Positions 6,895 to 14,618 are shown, counted from the stretch's first letter. The stretch is DNA of 36,360 nt from Terriglobia bacterium (GCA_020073645.1 JAIQET010000044.1:1-36360), one strand, 5' to 3'. Program-made: numbers and translations. The notes: generated from the sequence alone by a model not told the origin.

Positions 6895-8223
6895 TTATAC
6901 CACCATTTCCCCCAAAAGGCTGTTGGGAAAAATGGCCGTGGTGACTACCGGAACATAGCTTCCCAGGCCCGGCGCCACGCCTTCCGGAGCCTTGAAATTA
7001 AGTACTTTATTTTGTGACGTTCGCCCGATCCACTGTCCCCGGGCGTCGTTCTTCCCTTCAACCATTACTTCGATTTCTTGGCCAAGATGCCTCTGGTTCC
7101 GGCATCTCTGAATTTCCCGCTGTTTCTCCAGCAATACCGCCAGGCGGCGGGCCTTCTCTTCATCCGGGACAGCGTCCTCCAACCGCAGTGAAGGCGTGTT
7201 GGGACGGGGCGAATACTTGAAGCCAAAGACAGCGTCGTACTCGACTTCTTCAAGTAGCGAGAGTGTTTCCTCAAAATCGGCTTCGGTCTCACCGGGGAAC
7301 CCTACAATGACGTCGGTCGTCATGCTGATCTCCCGCCGCGCCTCCTTCATCCATTGGATGCGTTCCAGGTACTGCTCGCGGGTATAAAGGCGCTGCATGG
7401 CGTCCAGCACCCGGGTCGATCCGCTCTGCACCGGCAGGTGCACGTGGTCGCAAAGCGACGGTACGGACTCGATGGCCTCGACGATGTCACGGCCGAAGTC
7501 CCGGGGATGCGAAGTCGTGAACCGAACCCGCTTGATGCCGGGGGCCTCTCCCACGGCGGCCAGCAGCTCCGCAAAGGTCTTCTTGCCCTGGGGATCCTTG
7601 TAGGAGTTTACGTTCTGCCCCAGCAGCTGGATTTCGGTGTAGCCCGCGTCGGCCATCCGGGCCGCCTCCGCAAGCACTGAATCCGACGTCCGGCTGCGCT
7701 CCTTGCCGCGGGTAAAGGGCACCACGCAATAGGCGCAGAACTTGTCGCAACCCTCGATGATGGTGATGTATCCCCGGTGCGGGTTGGTGCGGGCGGTGAA
7801 TTCGGTCTCGAAGCACTCGTCGGTCTGACGATCGTCCAGCCCGGTCACACGCTGGTTCCCTGCCTCGATCTGCACCAGCATCGCGGGCAGATTCCGGTAC
7901 GAAGCCGAGCCGCACACCATGGACACATGGGGCGCACGCGCAAAAACCTTCTCGCCTTCCTGTTGGGCCACGCAGCCCAGCACCCCGAACTTCTTGCCCT
8001 GCGCCTGCAGCTTCTTGTAGTCGGCCAGGCGGTGGAAAACCTTCTGTTCCGCCTTGTCGCGGATGGAGCAGGTGTTGTAGAGAATCAGCCCGGCCTCCTC
8101 GACGGTCGGAACTTGGCGATAGCCCTCGGAAATGAGCGTGCCAATGACCTTTTCGGAGTCATGCACGTTCATCTGGCAGCCGAAGGTTTCGAGGTAGAAA
8201 GTCTTTTGCGGCACCCCGGGCAT
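6895..8223 (-). CDS. miaB: tRNA-2-methylthio-N6-dimethylallyladenosine synthase MiaB
   Basis: 442 aa from the ATG at 8223; an in-frame TTG nine bases upstream is the only earlier option. MiaB is a radical-SAM methylthiotransferase that adds the methylthio group to i6A37 of tRNAs. The N-terminal UPF0004 domain has the three auxiliary-cluster cysteines (ETFGCQMN, LYNTCSIRDKA, GVLGCVAQ). The radical-SAM CxxxCxxC is in EGCDKFCAYCVVPFTRG. The TRAM domain is at the C-terminus (LGQEIEVMVEG onward). A TATACT hexamer (plus 8232-8237) ends 8 nt before the ATG and no Shine-Dalgarno is seen, so the message may be leaderless. Confidence 0.96.
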   Translation of the reverse strand: MPGVPQKTFYLETFGCQMNVHDSEKVIGTLISEGYRQVPTVEEAGLILYNTCSIRDKAEQKVFHRLADYKKLQAQGKKFGVLGCVAQQEGEKVFARAPHVSMVCGSASYRNLPAMLVQIEAGNQRVTGLDDRQTDECFETEFTARTNPHRGYITIIEGCDKFCAYCVVPFTRGKERSRTSDSVLAEAARMADAGYTEIQLLGQNVNSYKDPQGKKTFAELLAAVGEAPGIKRVRFTTSHPRDFGRDIVEAIESVPSLCDHVHLPVQSGSTRVLDAMQRLYTREQYLERIQWMKEARREISMTTDVIVGFPGETEADFEETLSLLEEVEYDAVFGFKYSPRPNTPSLRLEDAVPDEEKARRLAVLLEKQREIQRCRNQRHLGQEIEVMVEGKNDARGQWIGRTSQNKVLNFKAPEGVAPGLGSYVPVVTTAIFPNSLLGEMVV

Positions 8224-8272
8224 ATAGGGCAAGTATAACCTGCGGAGCGCTGGATTCGGCTAGATCTCCGGC

Positions 8273-8827
8273 CTACTTAATCCCGATGTAAATGTCGACC
8301 TGGGCATTTTGTGGGTCTGCCGCCCGCTGGTCGTAGAGTTCGAAATCGGCGCGGTAGGCCCGGTCTCCTCCCGGCGCGGACTTGGGTGTCGCCCAGATGC
8401 GGCCCCAAGTCTCAGGAACTACTTTGCCCACGAATCCTCTTTCTGAGGTGAACACGGCATATTTTCCGGCCGGAACCTTCTTGGCGACCATCCCTTGCGG
8501 AACGGTGTCCGCCGAACTCACCCGCGCGCCAATCAGGAATGTGTATGCGCCGCTGGCATCGCTCTCGTAATCGGTGTAAACCGCCAGAATGTTGGCATCT
8601 ACCCGGTTGGGAATCTTGCTCAGCAGACCCTCCTTCATGAATCGGTCCCATTGCTTGCCGATGACACCTTCTCCCGACATCTCCTTAGCATTGGTCGTGC
8701 GGGCCGAGATTCCGATCACGGTAAAGCCGGGTTGGTGGGATGTCGGAGTCGAACGGGTCTCTCCCGCTCCGGCCGACAACGTAAGGAGGATTGCAGCAAA
8801 ACCGAGCTCTGCGTATGCAGACATCAT
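8273..8827 (-). CDS. Exported GyrI-like (AraC effector-binding fold) domain protein
   Basis: 184 aa from the ATG at 8827, preceded by AAAGGA. GyrI-like domains bind small molecules in regulators, DNA gyrase inhibitor and related proteins. Here the domain is alone: GFTVIGISARTTNAKEM (first strand), IGKQWDRFMKEGL helix, ILAVYTDYESDASGAYTFLIGARV, VPAGKYAVFTSERG, and the final FELYD...VDIYIGI, which is the classic end of this fold. Residues 1-22 (ELGFAAILLTLSAGAG) look like a signal peptide, which is unusual for this family and implies a periplasmic binding role. The start overlaps the stop of the SRPBCC remnant by 4 bp. Last gene of the ArsR operon. Confidence 0.82.
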   Translation of the reverse strand: MMSAYAELGFAAILLTLSAGAGETRSTPTSHQPGFTVIGISARTTNAKEMSGEGVIGKQWDRFMKEGLLSKIPNRVDANILAVYTDYESDASGAYTFLIGARVSSADTVPQGMVAKKVPAGKYAVFTSERGFVGKVVPETWGRIWATPKSAPGGDRAYRADFELYDQRAADPQNAQVDIYIGIK

Positions 8828-8961
8828 GAATGTCGATCCTTTCTGCTTCGATGCGCCTGCTTGGGGTCGGTGATGGCCTGGAAGACACGCTCCGGCGGCG
8901 CCACAATGAAGATTTCCGCGACAACCGCATCCTGATTGGGGGTGACCGAGATGGTTGCCAT
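8824..8961 (-). pseudogene. Truncated N-terminal remnant of a second AHSA1/SRPBCC gene
   Basis: 45 codons. The first 36 (MATISVTPNQDAVVAEIFIV, then APPERVFQAITDPKQA) are clearly paralogous to the start of the complete neighbour at 8974-9453 (MATTTITPDPDAVVAEITIA, then APPERVFAALVDAKQL). The reading then runs into HRSRKDRHS and stops, so about 120 residues are missing. It retains a good ribosome-binding site (AAAGGAGC) 12 bp after the intact gene, and its TGA overlaps the next ATG, so it may persist as a translational-coupling leader for the GyrI-like gene. Too short for ordinary gene calling. Confidence 0.75.
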
Positions 8962-8973
8962 GCCATTGCTCCT

Positions 8974-9453
8974 TTATCTTTCCACGTGCTTCTTGAGCAG
9001 ACCCAGAACGCCCGGCCAGCCGCCACTGTAGTCCTTGCGGCAAACCGTTTCCTGTACCAGACCGCTGTGCGTCACTTTCACCAGCGTGCCTGCTTTGGCT
9101 GGCGTCAGCTCCCACCGCACCAGCGTCCGGCGAGTGGGCTGCTCGTGCCAGTTGGCGACCCAGGTGTAGACCAGCAACCGCGGCGGGTCGTATTCCAGAA
9201 TTTCGCCATCGGCCACGAACTCGCTGACCCCGTTGATGACCAGCTTGCCGGTTCGATCGGCGGTTTCGTAGTGCCACTTCCCTCCCCGCATGGCGTCCAT
9301 CTGCCAAACCTTGGCGGGACACTCTTCGCTGCTCCACCAGCGCAGGAGCTGTTTGGCATCAACCAGCGCCGCAAACACGCGCTCGGGAGGCGCTGCAATT
9401 GTGATTTCCGCAACTACCGCATCCGGATCGGGAGTGATCGTCGTAGTCGCCAT
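8974..9453 (-). CDS. AHSA1/SRPBCC (START-fold) domain protein
   Basis: 159 aa. SRPBCC proteins have a deep ligand-binding cavity; stand-alone AHSA1-type members are frequently paired with ArsR regulators. The hallmarks are IAAPPERVFAALVDAKQLLRWW at the start, GGKWHYETADRTGK, GEILEYDPPRLLVYTWVAN, TLVRWELTPAKAGTLVKVTHSGL and GGWPGVLGLLKKHVE at the end. Full length. It is the third gene of the arsR operon. The ligand is unknown. Confidence 0.92.
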   Translation of the reverse strand: MATTTITPDPDAVVAEITIAAPPERVFAALVDAKQLLRWWSSEECPAKVWQMDAMRGGKWHYETADRTGKLVINGVSEFVADGEILEYDPPRLLVYTWVANWHEQPTRRTLVRWELTPAKAGTLVKVTHSGLVQETVCRKDYSGGWPGVLGLLKKHVER

Positions 9454-9595
9454 CGCGATGCTCCTCGCTTGCTGTGTATCCGATTACTCGTGAGCGCGGC
9501 CCGCAAAATCCTTGGGCGCTGGCCCGTGGAGCATGCTTGGGCCCAACTCCCGCATCCAGCACCCGCCCGTTCCTGGCTGAATGCCGAATGCTCGC

Positions 9596-10084
9596 TCAGT
9601 TCTTCCGCACCAGGTCAAAGCGCTCGCGCATTTCCTTGCCGTGATCCAGGAAAGTCCACTCCTCGCTGTGGTGGTTCGCATCGGTGAAGGTGAACACCAC
9701 ATGCTGCATGTGCCCTTCTTGCGGACTCGCCAGGTTGGTGGCATCCAGGAACTCAAACGTCATGGTCTTGCCATCGGGTGAAAGCGACGCCGTCATGCGC
9801 GGCTGGTTTCCGGCGGCGCAATAGTGGGTCATGAGCAGGCGGGCGCCGTCGAGATGGAACATGGTGATCATGTTTTCCGGCCCCTTAATTTCACTCATGA
9901 GCGCCGACCCTCCCGAAGTCACCTGGTAAACCACCTCAGCGGGCTGACCGTTGGGCGTCTTCCCTTCCCAGGTCCCCGCCAGGGACTTGAGTTTGTCAAA
10001 AGACTTCTGTGCATCAGACTGCGCGACAGCACAGGTGGTGACGAAAACAACCAACAGGGCAAAAGCGATGCGATGCAGTTTCAT
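9596..10084 (-). CDS. Secreted DUF1579-like (lipocalin-like) protein
   Basis: 162 aa from ATG 10084 (MKLHRIAFALLVVFVTTCAVAQ), which makes a clean signal peptide with AVAQ cleavage; an upstream ATG at 10150 would bury it. The mature part (FDKLKSLAGTWEGK, SGGSALMSEI, MITMFHLDGARLLMTHYCAAGNQPRM, MTFEFLDATNL, EEWTFLDHGKEMRERFDLVRK) has the GxW start and beta-barrel pattern of DUF1579/lipocalin-like proteins. It probably binds a small hydrophobic ligand in the periplasm (inference). Second gene of the ArsR operon. Confidence 0.8.
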   Translation of the reverse strand: MKLHRIAFALLVVFVTTCAVAQSDAQKSFDKLKSLAGTWEGKTPNGQPAEVVYQVTSGGSALMSEIKGPENMITMFHLDGARLLMTHYCAAGNQPRMTASLSPDGKTMTFEFLDATNLASPQEGHMQHVVFTFTDANHHSEEWTFLDHGKEMRERFDLVRKN

Positions 10085-10099
10085 TTGTCTTTTCTCCTT

Positions 10100-10180
10100 G
10101 AGTTTGGCAATTAGCACTGAGCCCCTGAGCCTTGCGGCCCAATCTCGCAATGGACGGGCTGAATGCTGAGTGCTGAATGC
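10100..10180. repeat. Short tandem-like GAATGCT/GAGTGCT repeat
   Basis: The arsR to DUF1579-like gap carries GCTGAATGCTGAGTGC followed by TGAATGCTAAGTGCTG (about 10159-10189), an imperfect 7-8 bp tandem repeat running into the 3' end of arsR. A related GCTGAATGCCGAATGCTCG lies at about 9575-9594 after the DUF1579-like gene. No gene is seen in either. Confidence 0.45.
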
Positions 10181-10536
10181 TAAGTGCTGCTTTTCTTCTC
10201 CTTCGCATATTCGGTCTCAACAAATGCTTTCAAGCTAGCCAGATTCGCGCCCCAGAACACGCGATATTGTTGCAGCCACGAATCCACCGCCTTCAGCGGT
10301 GCCGGGTTGAGCTGGTAAAATCGGTGCCGGCCCTCTTTTCTCTCCTGCACCAGGTGAGCCCGGCGCAGCAGGCGCAGATGCTTCGAAATGGCCGGCCGCG
10401 AAACCGGAAAGGCCCGCGCGATCTGTCCCGCCGGCTGGCTGCCCCGCCGCAGCAGATCGAGTACCGCCCGCCGCGTAGGATCGGCCAGCGCACTGAAGGT
10501 GGCCTCCGAAGAATATGTAACCGATCGGTGACGCAT
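10180..10536 (-). CDS. ArsR-family winged-helix transcriptional regulator
   Basis: 118 aa. The helix-turn-helix is typical: FSALADPTRRAVLDLLRRGSQPAGQIARAF, then VSRPAISKHLRLLRRAHLV, and the wing QERKEGRHRFYQLN. It lacks the CxC arsenic motif, so it belongs to the group (SdpR-like) that pairs with SRPBCC proteins instead of sensing As. First gene of the operon running down to 8273. Its start codon lies about 8 nt after a TATAGT -10 box, and two 16-bp palindromes overlap promoter and start, so autorepression is likely. The message is probably leaderless. Confidence 0.93.
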   Translation of the reverse strand: MRHRSVTYSSEATFSALADPTRRAVLDLLRRGSQPAGQIARAFPVSRPAISKHLRLLRRAHLVQERKEGRHRFYQLNPAPLKAVDSWLQQYRVFWGANLASLKAFVETEYAKEKKSST

Positions 10537-10574
10537 AATGCGTAACTATAGGGTTACATATAAGACCGTGTCAA
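10517..10574 (-). promoter_or_regulatory. arsR promoter with two candidate operator palindromes
   Basis: On the minus strand TTGACA (plus 10569-10574), an 18-bp spacer and TATAGT (plus 10545-10550) form a strong sigma70-type promoter. The palindrome GTAACTATAGGGTTAC (10542-10557) covers the -10. A second, GTAACCGATCGGTGAC (10517-10532), lies within the first codons. The centres are 25 bp apart and the outer arms are shared (GTAAC/GTTAC or GTGAC). I infer binding by the ArsR protein. Confidence 0.62.
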
Positions 10575-10640
10575 GAACTTTTTGAAGGCACCTTGTGGAA
10601 ATCGGATCTGCTGATGACTGAGGCTAGGTCGGCCAACCTG

Positions 10641-10745
10641 GGGTTTGTCATTCCGAGCGCAGCGAGGAATCCCTATTCCCGCCCAATACTGGTGCTGGTA
10701 GGGATGCTTCCCCTTCGCCATGCTCAGGGTCAGCATGACAAATTC
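10641..10745. repeat. Dispersed GTCATTCCGAGC-type palindromic element downstream of pdxT
   Basis: One end reads GTCATTCCGAGCGCAGCGAG (10647-10666, then GAATC). The other end, in inverse orientation, is GTCATGCTGACCCTGAGCAT (10740 back to 10721). Both resemble a widely dispersed GTCATCCTGAGC-type repeat, and the whole forms an imperfect hairpin abutting the pdxT stop codon. It may act as a transcription barrier or mRNA stabiliser (inference). Confidence 0.55.
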
Positions 10746-11316
10746 AATCGGGAGAATGGTTTCCGTTGCGCACCAGGTCGAGGAAAGCCCGATGCACCCG
10801 TGTGTCGTTCGACAGTTCGGGATGGAACGTGGCCGCCATCACTCTGCCCTGCCGCACCGCCACCGGATCGCTGCCCTCGGTCGCGATGACCTCCACCCCG
10901 GGTCCCACACGCTCGATCTTCGGCGCCCGAATGAAGACCATCTCCAGCGGCGACCCACCGAACTTCCCTTCCCGGATCGAGCTGTCAATCTGCCGCCCGT
11001 AGGCGTTGCGCCGGATACGGATATCGAGCGCGCCCAGTCCCGCCTGCTTGGGATTCTCCACTTCACTGGCCAGCAGGATGGCGCCGGCACAAGTGCCGAA
11101 CGTGGGTTTCACCCGCACAAACTGTTTCAGCTTCTCAAATCCAGCTTCGCCCAGCAGATTGAGGAATGTGCCCGACTCGCCACCGGGAATCACCAGGCCG
11201 TCAATCTCGTCGAACTGCTCGGGCTTTCTGACGAGCACAACTTCTGCGCCCAGCTCTTCGAGCCGTTTGCGGTGGGCATCGAAATCGCCTTGCAGGGCTA
11301 GAACACCGATTTTCAT
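10744..11316 (-). CDS. pdxT: Pyridoxal 5'-phosphate synthase glutaminase subunit PdxT
   Basis: 190 aa. PdxT hydrolyses glutamine and channels ammonia to PdxS for PLP synthesis. The triad is visible: nucleophile Cys in FGTCAGAILLA and His/Glu in TFHPELSND. The start MKIGVLALQGDFDAH and VIPGGESGT are diagnostic. The ATG overlaps the stop of the ParE-type toxin gene by 4 bp (ATGA), so its translation is coupled to the toxin rather than to pdxS. Confidence 0.96.
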   Translation of the reverse strand: MKIGVLALQGDFDAHRKRLEELGAEVVLVRKPEQFDEIDGLVIPGGESGTFLNLLGEAGFEKLKQFVRVKPTFGTCAGAILLASEVENPKQAGLGALDIRIRRNAYGRQIDSSIREGKFGGSPLEMVFIRAPKIERVGPGVEVIATEGSDPVAVRQGRVMAATFHPELSNDTRVHRAFLDLVRNGNHSPD

Positions 11317-11651
11317 CGAGGGGCACTCCTGTTCGGCTCCAGCAGACGTTCCAGATCGCGGGCGCCATGAACAATCCGAAGAATGAACACTTCGTCTTCG
11401 TGGAACTTGTAGAAGACCAAATGCTTGGAAAATCCTCTAATCTTCGCTCGTCTCACGTTCCGGAGTTCCGAGGATCGGAAGGTACACAGGCTTCCGGCAG
11501 CGGGATTCTTGACCACGCGCAACACGGCGGATGAGACCGCCTTCTCCCATCGCTTGGCTAGCGTCGCGCCGGACTCCGCGGTGTACCAATCGGCTTGTTC
11601 CAAGATGTCGGCGACGGCCGCATCGCTGAGGACAAGCCGAGTCTTTTTCAC
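11313..11651 (-). CDS. parE: RelE/ParE-superfamily toxin
   Basis: 112 aa with a GTG start. RelE/ParE-fold toxins inhibit gyrase (ParE) or cut mRNA (RelE). The fold is recognisable: LVLSDAAVADILEQADWYTAESGATLAKRW (two helices), NPAAGSLCTFRSSELRNVRRAKIRGFSKHLVFYKF, and VFILRIVHGARDLERLL, the typical closing strand with HxxRDxxxxL. The start overlaps the antitoxin stop by 4 bp (GTGA). Which target it hits cannot be told from sequence. It is unusual in lying between pdxS and pdxT. Confidence 0.9.
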   Translation of the reverse strand: MKKTRLVLSDAAVADILEQADWYTAESGATLAKRWEKAVSSAVLRVVKNPAAGSLCTFRSSELRNVRRAKIRGFSKHLVFYKFHEDEVFILRIVHGARDLERLLEPNRSAPR

Positions 11652-11905
11652 CGCTGGCGCGTCCGCTCACGGAGCGCGGCAATCAAGCCCTTCTTGCGAA
11701 TTTCGGCTACCGGGACTTCAATCTTCGGGCCCTTGGCGGCTGCCACCAGTTCCTGCTCCAGGTTGCCTAAGCGCCGCTCCTTGTCCTGGCGAATCAGTTC
11801 GCGGACATATTCGCTGGGAGTGCCCCAATCACCCGAAGCTACCTGCCCTTCCACATACTCCTTCAGCGCTTCGGGAAGAGAGATGTTCAATGAAGTCATG
11901 GCCAT
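11648..11905 (-). CDS. parD: ParD-type ribbon-helix-helix antitoxin
   Basis: 85 aa. SLNISLPEALKEYVEGQVASGDWGTPSEYVRELIR is the standard ParD ribbon-helix-helix start with the GxxxxxSEYVR motif. The C-terminal part, rich in charged residues, is the toxin-binding tail. The ATG at 11905 lies 6 nt after a TATTAT -10 box, so it may be leaderless; the in-frame ATG at 11899 is an alternative. It heads a parD-parE-pdxT coupled run, 76 bp after pdxS. Confidence 0.9.
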   Translation of the reverse strand: MAMTSLNISLPEALKEYVEGQVASGDWGTPSEYVRELIRQDKERRLGNLEQELVAAAKGPKIEVPVAEIRKKGLIAALRERTRQR

Positions 11906-11909
11906 GCCA

Positions 11910-11939
11910 TCATAATATGACAGTTTATGACGGTTTCAA
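11910..11939 (-). promoter_or_regulatory. parDE promoter and candidate operator
   Basis: On the minus strand TTGAAA (plus 11934-11939), a 16-bp spacer and TATTAT (plus 11912-11917) form a promoter inside the pdxS-parD gap. The perfect palindrome TCATAATATGA (11910-11920) covers the -10, and a second GTCATA half lies in the spacer, as expected for ParD autoregulation. Since pdxT is coupled downstream, this promoter may also feed pdxT. Confidence 0.6.
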
Positions 11940-11981
11940 ATTGAAAAGCATGGGACCAACCCGCTCAACGCAAGCTCCGCG

Positions 11982-12902
11982 CTACCAGCCGCGTGTCTGC
12001 AGCATCTGCGCCTCATCCAACGCTCCCACCGCCAGGCCCTTCATCGCCCCAACCAGATCCTCGCTGACTTCAAGTAATACTTTAGGGTCCTGATAGTGCG
12101 TAGTCGCCCGCACAATCGCTCGCGCCCGCTTCTCGGCTTCCTCCGGCGATACGAACTCCGTCGAATTCTTCATGAAGATGCCTGAGCCCACGAACACCGC
12201 CTCCGCCCCCAGTTGCATCACCAGCGACGCGTCCGCCGGGGTCGCAATCCCGCCCGCCGAGAAGTTCGGCACCGGCAACTTCCCTTCCTTCGCCACCATG
12301 CGCACCAGTTCGTATGGCGCCTGGTGTTCCTTCGCCTTGGCGTAGAGTTCCTCTTCGCTCAGCACGGTGAGGATCTTCATCTCCTGCACGATCTGGCGCA
12401 TGTGCTTTACGGCGTGCACTACGTCACCGGTGCCGGCCTCACCCTTGGTGCGGATCAAAGCCGCGCCCTCGGCGATCCGCCGCAGGGCCTCGCCCAGGTT
12501 GCGCGCGCCGCAGACGAACGGGGTCTTGAAGGCGTGCTTGTCCACGTGATGGGCTTCATCCGCCGGGGTCAGCACCTCGGATTCGTCGATGTAATCCACG
12601 CCGAGTTCCTGTAGGATCTGTGCCTCGGCGAAGTGGCCGATGCGGCACTTGGCCATCACCGGAACGGAGACGGCCTTCATGATCTCGCGAATCTTCTTCG
12701 GTGAGGCCATGCGGGCCACGCCGCCCTCGGCACGAATCTGCGCGGGGACGCGCTCCAGCGCCATCACCGCCACCGCACCCGCCTTCTCGGCAATCTCGGC
12801 CTGCTTGTAGTCGGTGACGTCCATGATGACGCCGCCCTTCAGCATCTCCGCCAGCCCGGTCTTCAGCCGCAGGCTGGTGGAACTTCCGTTGTTCTGTGAC
12901 AT
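11982..12902 (-). CDS. pdxS: Pyridoxal 5'-phosphate synthase lyase subunit PdxS
   Basis: 306 aa. PdxS makes PLP from ribose 5-phosphate, glyceraldehyde 3-phosphate and ammonia from PdxT. It is highly conserved over full length: [78 protein letters not shown], the catalytic Lys in [16 protein letters not shown]...RTKGEAGTG, and [31 protein letters not shown]. It is divergent from the MocR-type regulator and shares the region with direct repeats at 13022-13068. Confidence 0.98.
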   Translation of the reverse strand: MSQNNGSSTSLRLKTGLAEMLKGGVIMDVTDYKQAEIAEKAGAVAVMALERVPAQIRAEGGVARMASPKKIREIMKAVSVPVMAKCRIGHFAEAQILQELGVDYIDESEVLTPADEAHHVDKHAFKTPFVCGARNLGEALRRIAEGAALIRTKGEAGTGDVVHAVKHMRQIVQEMKILTVLSEEELYAKAKEHQAPYELVRMVAKEGKLPVPNFSAGGIATPADASLVMQLGAEAVFVGSGIFMKNSTEFVSPEEAEKRARAIVRATTHYQDPKVLLEVSEDLVGAMKGLAVGALDEAQMLQTRGW

Positions 12903-13021
12903 GGTGTGACTCTTTTCTGGATCGATTGCCGAAGCGACTGGCAGCCCGATCCGTGCTGCGGTCGTTCATTCTGCTGGTGGTAACCGGGCAACAAACTCGG
13001 CCATGTTCAGGATCGCTTCCC

Positions 13022-13068
13022 GTTGGTCCTATAACAAGTACCATTATTAAAACGGACGTAGTACCATT
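13022..13068. promoter_or_regulatory. Candidate PdxR/MocR operator between pdxS and its regulator
   Basis: Two perfect 9-bp direct repeats AGTACCATT (13037-13045 and 13060-13068) are 23 bp apart. An inverted half-site GTTGGTCCT (13022-13030; six of nine match the reverse complement) lies to the left. MocR-type regulators are known to bind such combinations of direct and inverted repeats in divergent control regions. Confidence 0.62.
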
Positions 13069-13085
13069 TTGGTTGAGGGTTGCGC

Positions 13086-14618
13086 ATGGCGAAACACTCC
13101 GACGCTGTCTTCCTCCCCTCCATCAGCGTGGATCGTGCGTTCCAGATCCCGCTCTACAAGCAGATTTACGACGGGATCCGGCAGGCCATCCTCGATGGCA
13201 GCCTGCGCAGCGGTTTGCGTCTGCCCTCAACGCGCTTGCTGGCGCAGGAGCTGCGGGTATCGCGCAACATCGTGGTGCTGGCCTTCGAGCAACTGCTGGC
13301 CGAAGGCTACCTGGAGGCACGTACCGGTGCCGGTACTTCGGTGGCCAAGACCATGCCGGACGAACTCCTGCATGTGGGACGGCGAACCGCCCAGGAGCGT
13401 CCCGCGCCCAAACGCAAGCCGCTTTCGAAACGTGGCGCGCGTATTAGCAGCCTCAGAACTACGGTCAGTGCGCTCCTCCCGGGGTCTCGTTTTGCACCCT
13501 TTCAATACGGCCTGCCGGCGCTGGATGAGTTGCCCCTGGAAGTGTGGGGACGCCTGGTGGCGCGGCACTTTCGCCGAGCTCCCAAGGAACTGCTGGGTCT
13601 CGGACATGGCGATGCTGCCGGGTTCTGGCCGCTTCGCGAAGCGATTGCCTCTTACGCGGGCGTGGCTCGCGGTGTGCGATGCAGCCCTAGCCAGGTAATC
13701 GTGGTCAACGGATCGCAGCAGGCAATTGACTTGGCTGCCCGCGTTCTCCTCGATCCCGGGGATCGCGCGGTCGTGGAAAATCCCGGATACATGGGAGCGC
13801 GGTCTGCCTTGCAGGCGGCGGGCATTCAGCTGGTGCCGGTTCCGGTCGATCAGGAAGGATTGTCGATCGGCGCTCTGAAGCGAACGCCGGCAAACGCCAA
13901 GCTGGTTTACGTCACGCCCTCGCACCAGTTTCCCCTGGGCGTGGTGCTGAGCCTGGCGCGGCGGTTGGAGCTGTTGGATTGGGCCGCCCGCCACCGGGTC
14001 TGGATCTTCGAAGATGACTACGACAGCGAGTACCGCTACGAAAGCCGGCCCATCCCGGCTCTGCAAGGTCTCGATCAGGCAGGGCAAGTCATTTATGTCG
14101 GCACTCTGAGCAAAGTGCTGTTCCCTTCCATCCGCTTCGGCTACATGATCGTGCCCGAAGACCTGGTGCAAGCGTTTGTGGCCGCGCGCGCCCTGACCGA
14201 CCTGTCTTCCCCGCTGATCGAGCAAGCTGCGCTGGCCGATTTCATCGCGGAAGGGCACCTTGCCAGCCATATCCGGCGCATGCGCGCGCTTTACCTGGAG
14301 AGAAGAGATGTGATGAAAGATGCCATCCGCAAGGAGTTCGACGGCTTGCTGGAAGTGCGCGACACCGAAGCCGGGATGCACTTTGTCGGGTGGCTCCCGG
14401 AGGGCGCCGACGATGCCTACATATCCAGCGAGGCCGCGAAAGCCGGATTCCACGTCATGCCGGTCTCGGCATTCGCGATCGCACCGCTCCCGCGCGCCGG
14501 TTTGTTGCTGGGTTTCGCCGGATTTCCAAAACCGGTCATCAGAAAAGGCATTCGAGAACTGAGCTTGATCGTGAAGCGATGCCTGCGAACCGCCCGCGTC
14601 AGCGCTCCACGAATCTAG
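13086..14618 (+). CDS. pdxR: MocR-family (GntR-HTH/aminotransferase fusion) regulator, PdxR type
   Basis: 510 aa from ATG 13086, with GAGGG before it; the in-frame TTG at 13080 is unlikely. The N-terminal GntR-type winged helix (IPLYKQIYDGIRQAILDGSLRSGLRLPSTRLLAQELRVSRNIVVLAFEQLLAEGYLEARTGAGTSVA) is joined by a linker to a fold-type-I aminotransferase-like domain. Its PLP-binding region shows VVVNGSQQAIDLAARVLLDPGD, FEDDYDSEYRYE and the Schiff-base lysine in YVGTLSKVLFPSIRFGYM. PdxR proteins sense PLP and activate pdxST. The divergent position beside pdxS supports this role. The 3' end overlaps the convergent thioesterase gene by 20 bp. Confidence 0.94.
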   Translation: MAKHSDAVFLPSISVDRAFQIPLYKQIYDGIRQAILDGSLRSGLRLPSTRLLAQELRVSRNIVVLAFEQLLAEGYLEARTGAGTSVAKTMPDELLHVGRRTAQERPAPKRKPLSKRGARISSLRTTVSALLPGSRFAPFQYGLPALDELPLEVWGRLVARHFRRAPKELLGLGHGDAAGFWPLREAIASYAGVARGVRCSPSQVIVVNGSQQAIDLAARVLLDPGDRAVVENPGYMGARSALQAAGIQLVPVPVDQEGLSIGALKRTPANAKLVYVTPSHQFPLGVVLSLARRLELLDWAARHRVWIFEDDYDSEYRYESRPIPALQGLDQAGQVIYVGTLSKVLFPSIRFGYMIVPEDLVQAFVAARALTDLSSPLIEQAALADFIAEGHLASHIRRMRALYLERRDVMKDAIRKEFDGLLEVRDTEAGMHFVGWLPEGADDAYISSEAAKAGFHVMPVSAFAIAPLPRAGLLLGFAGFPKPVIRKGIRELSLIVKRCLRTARVSAPRI

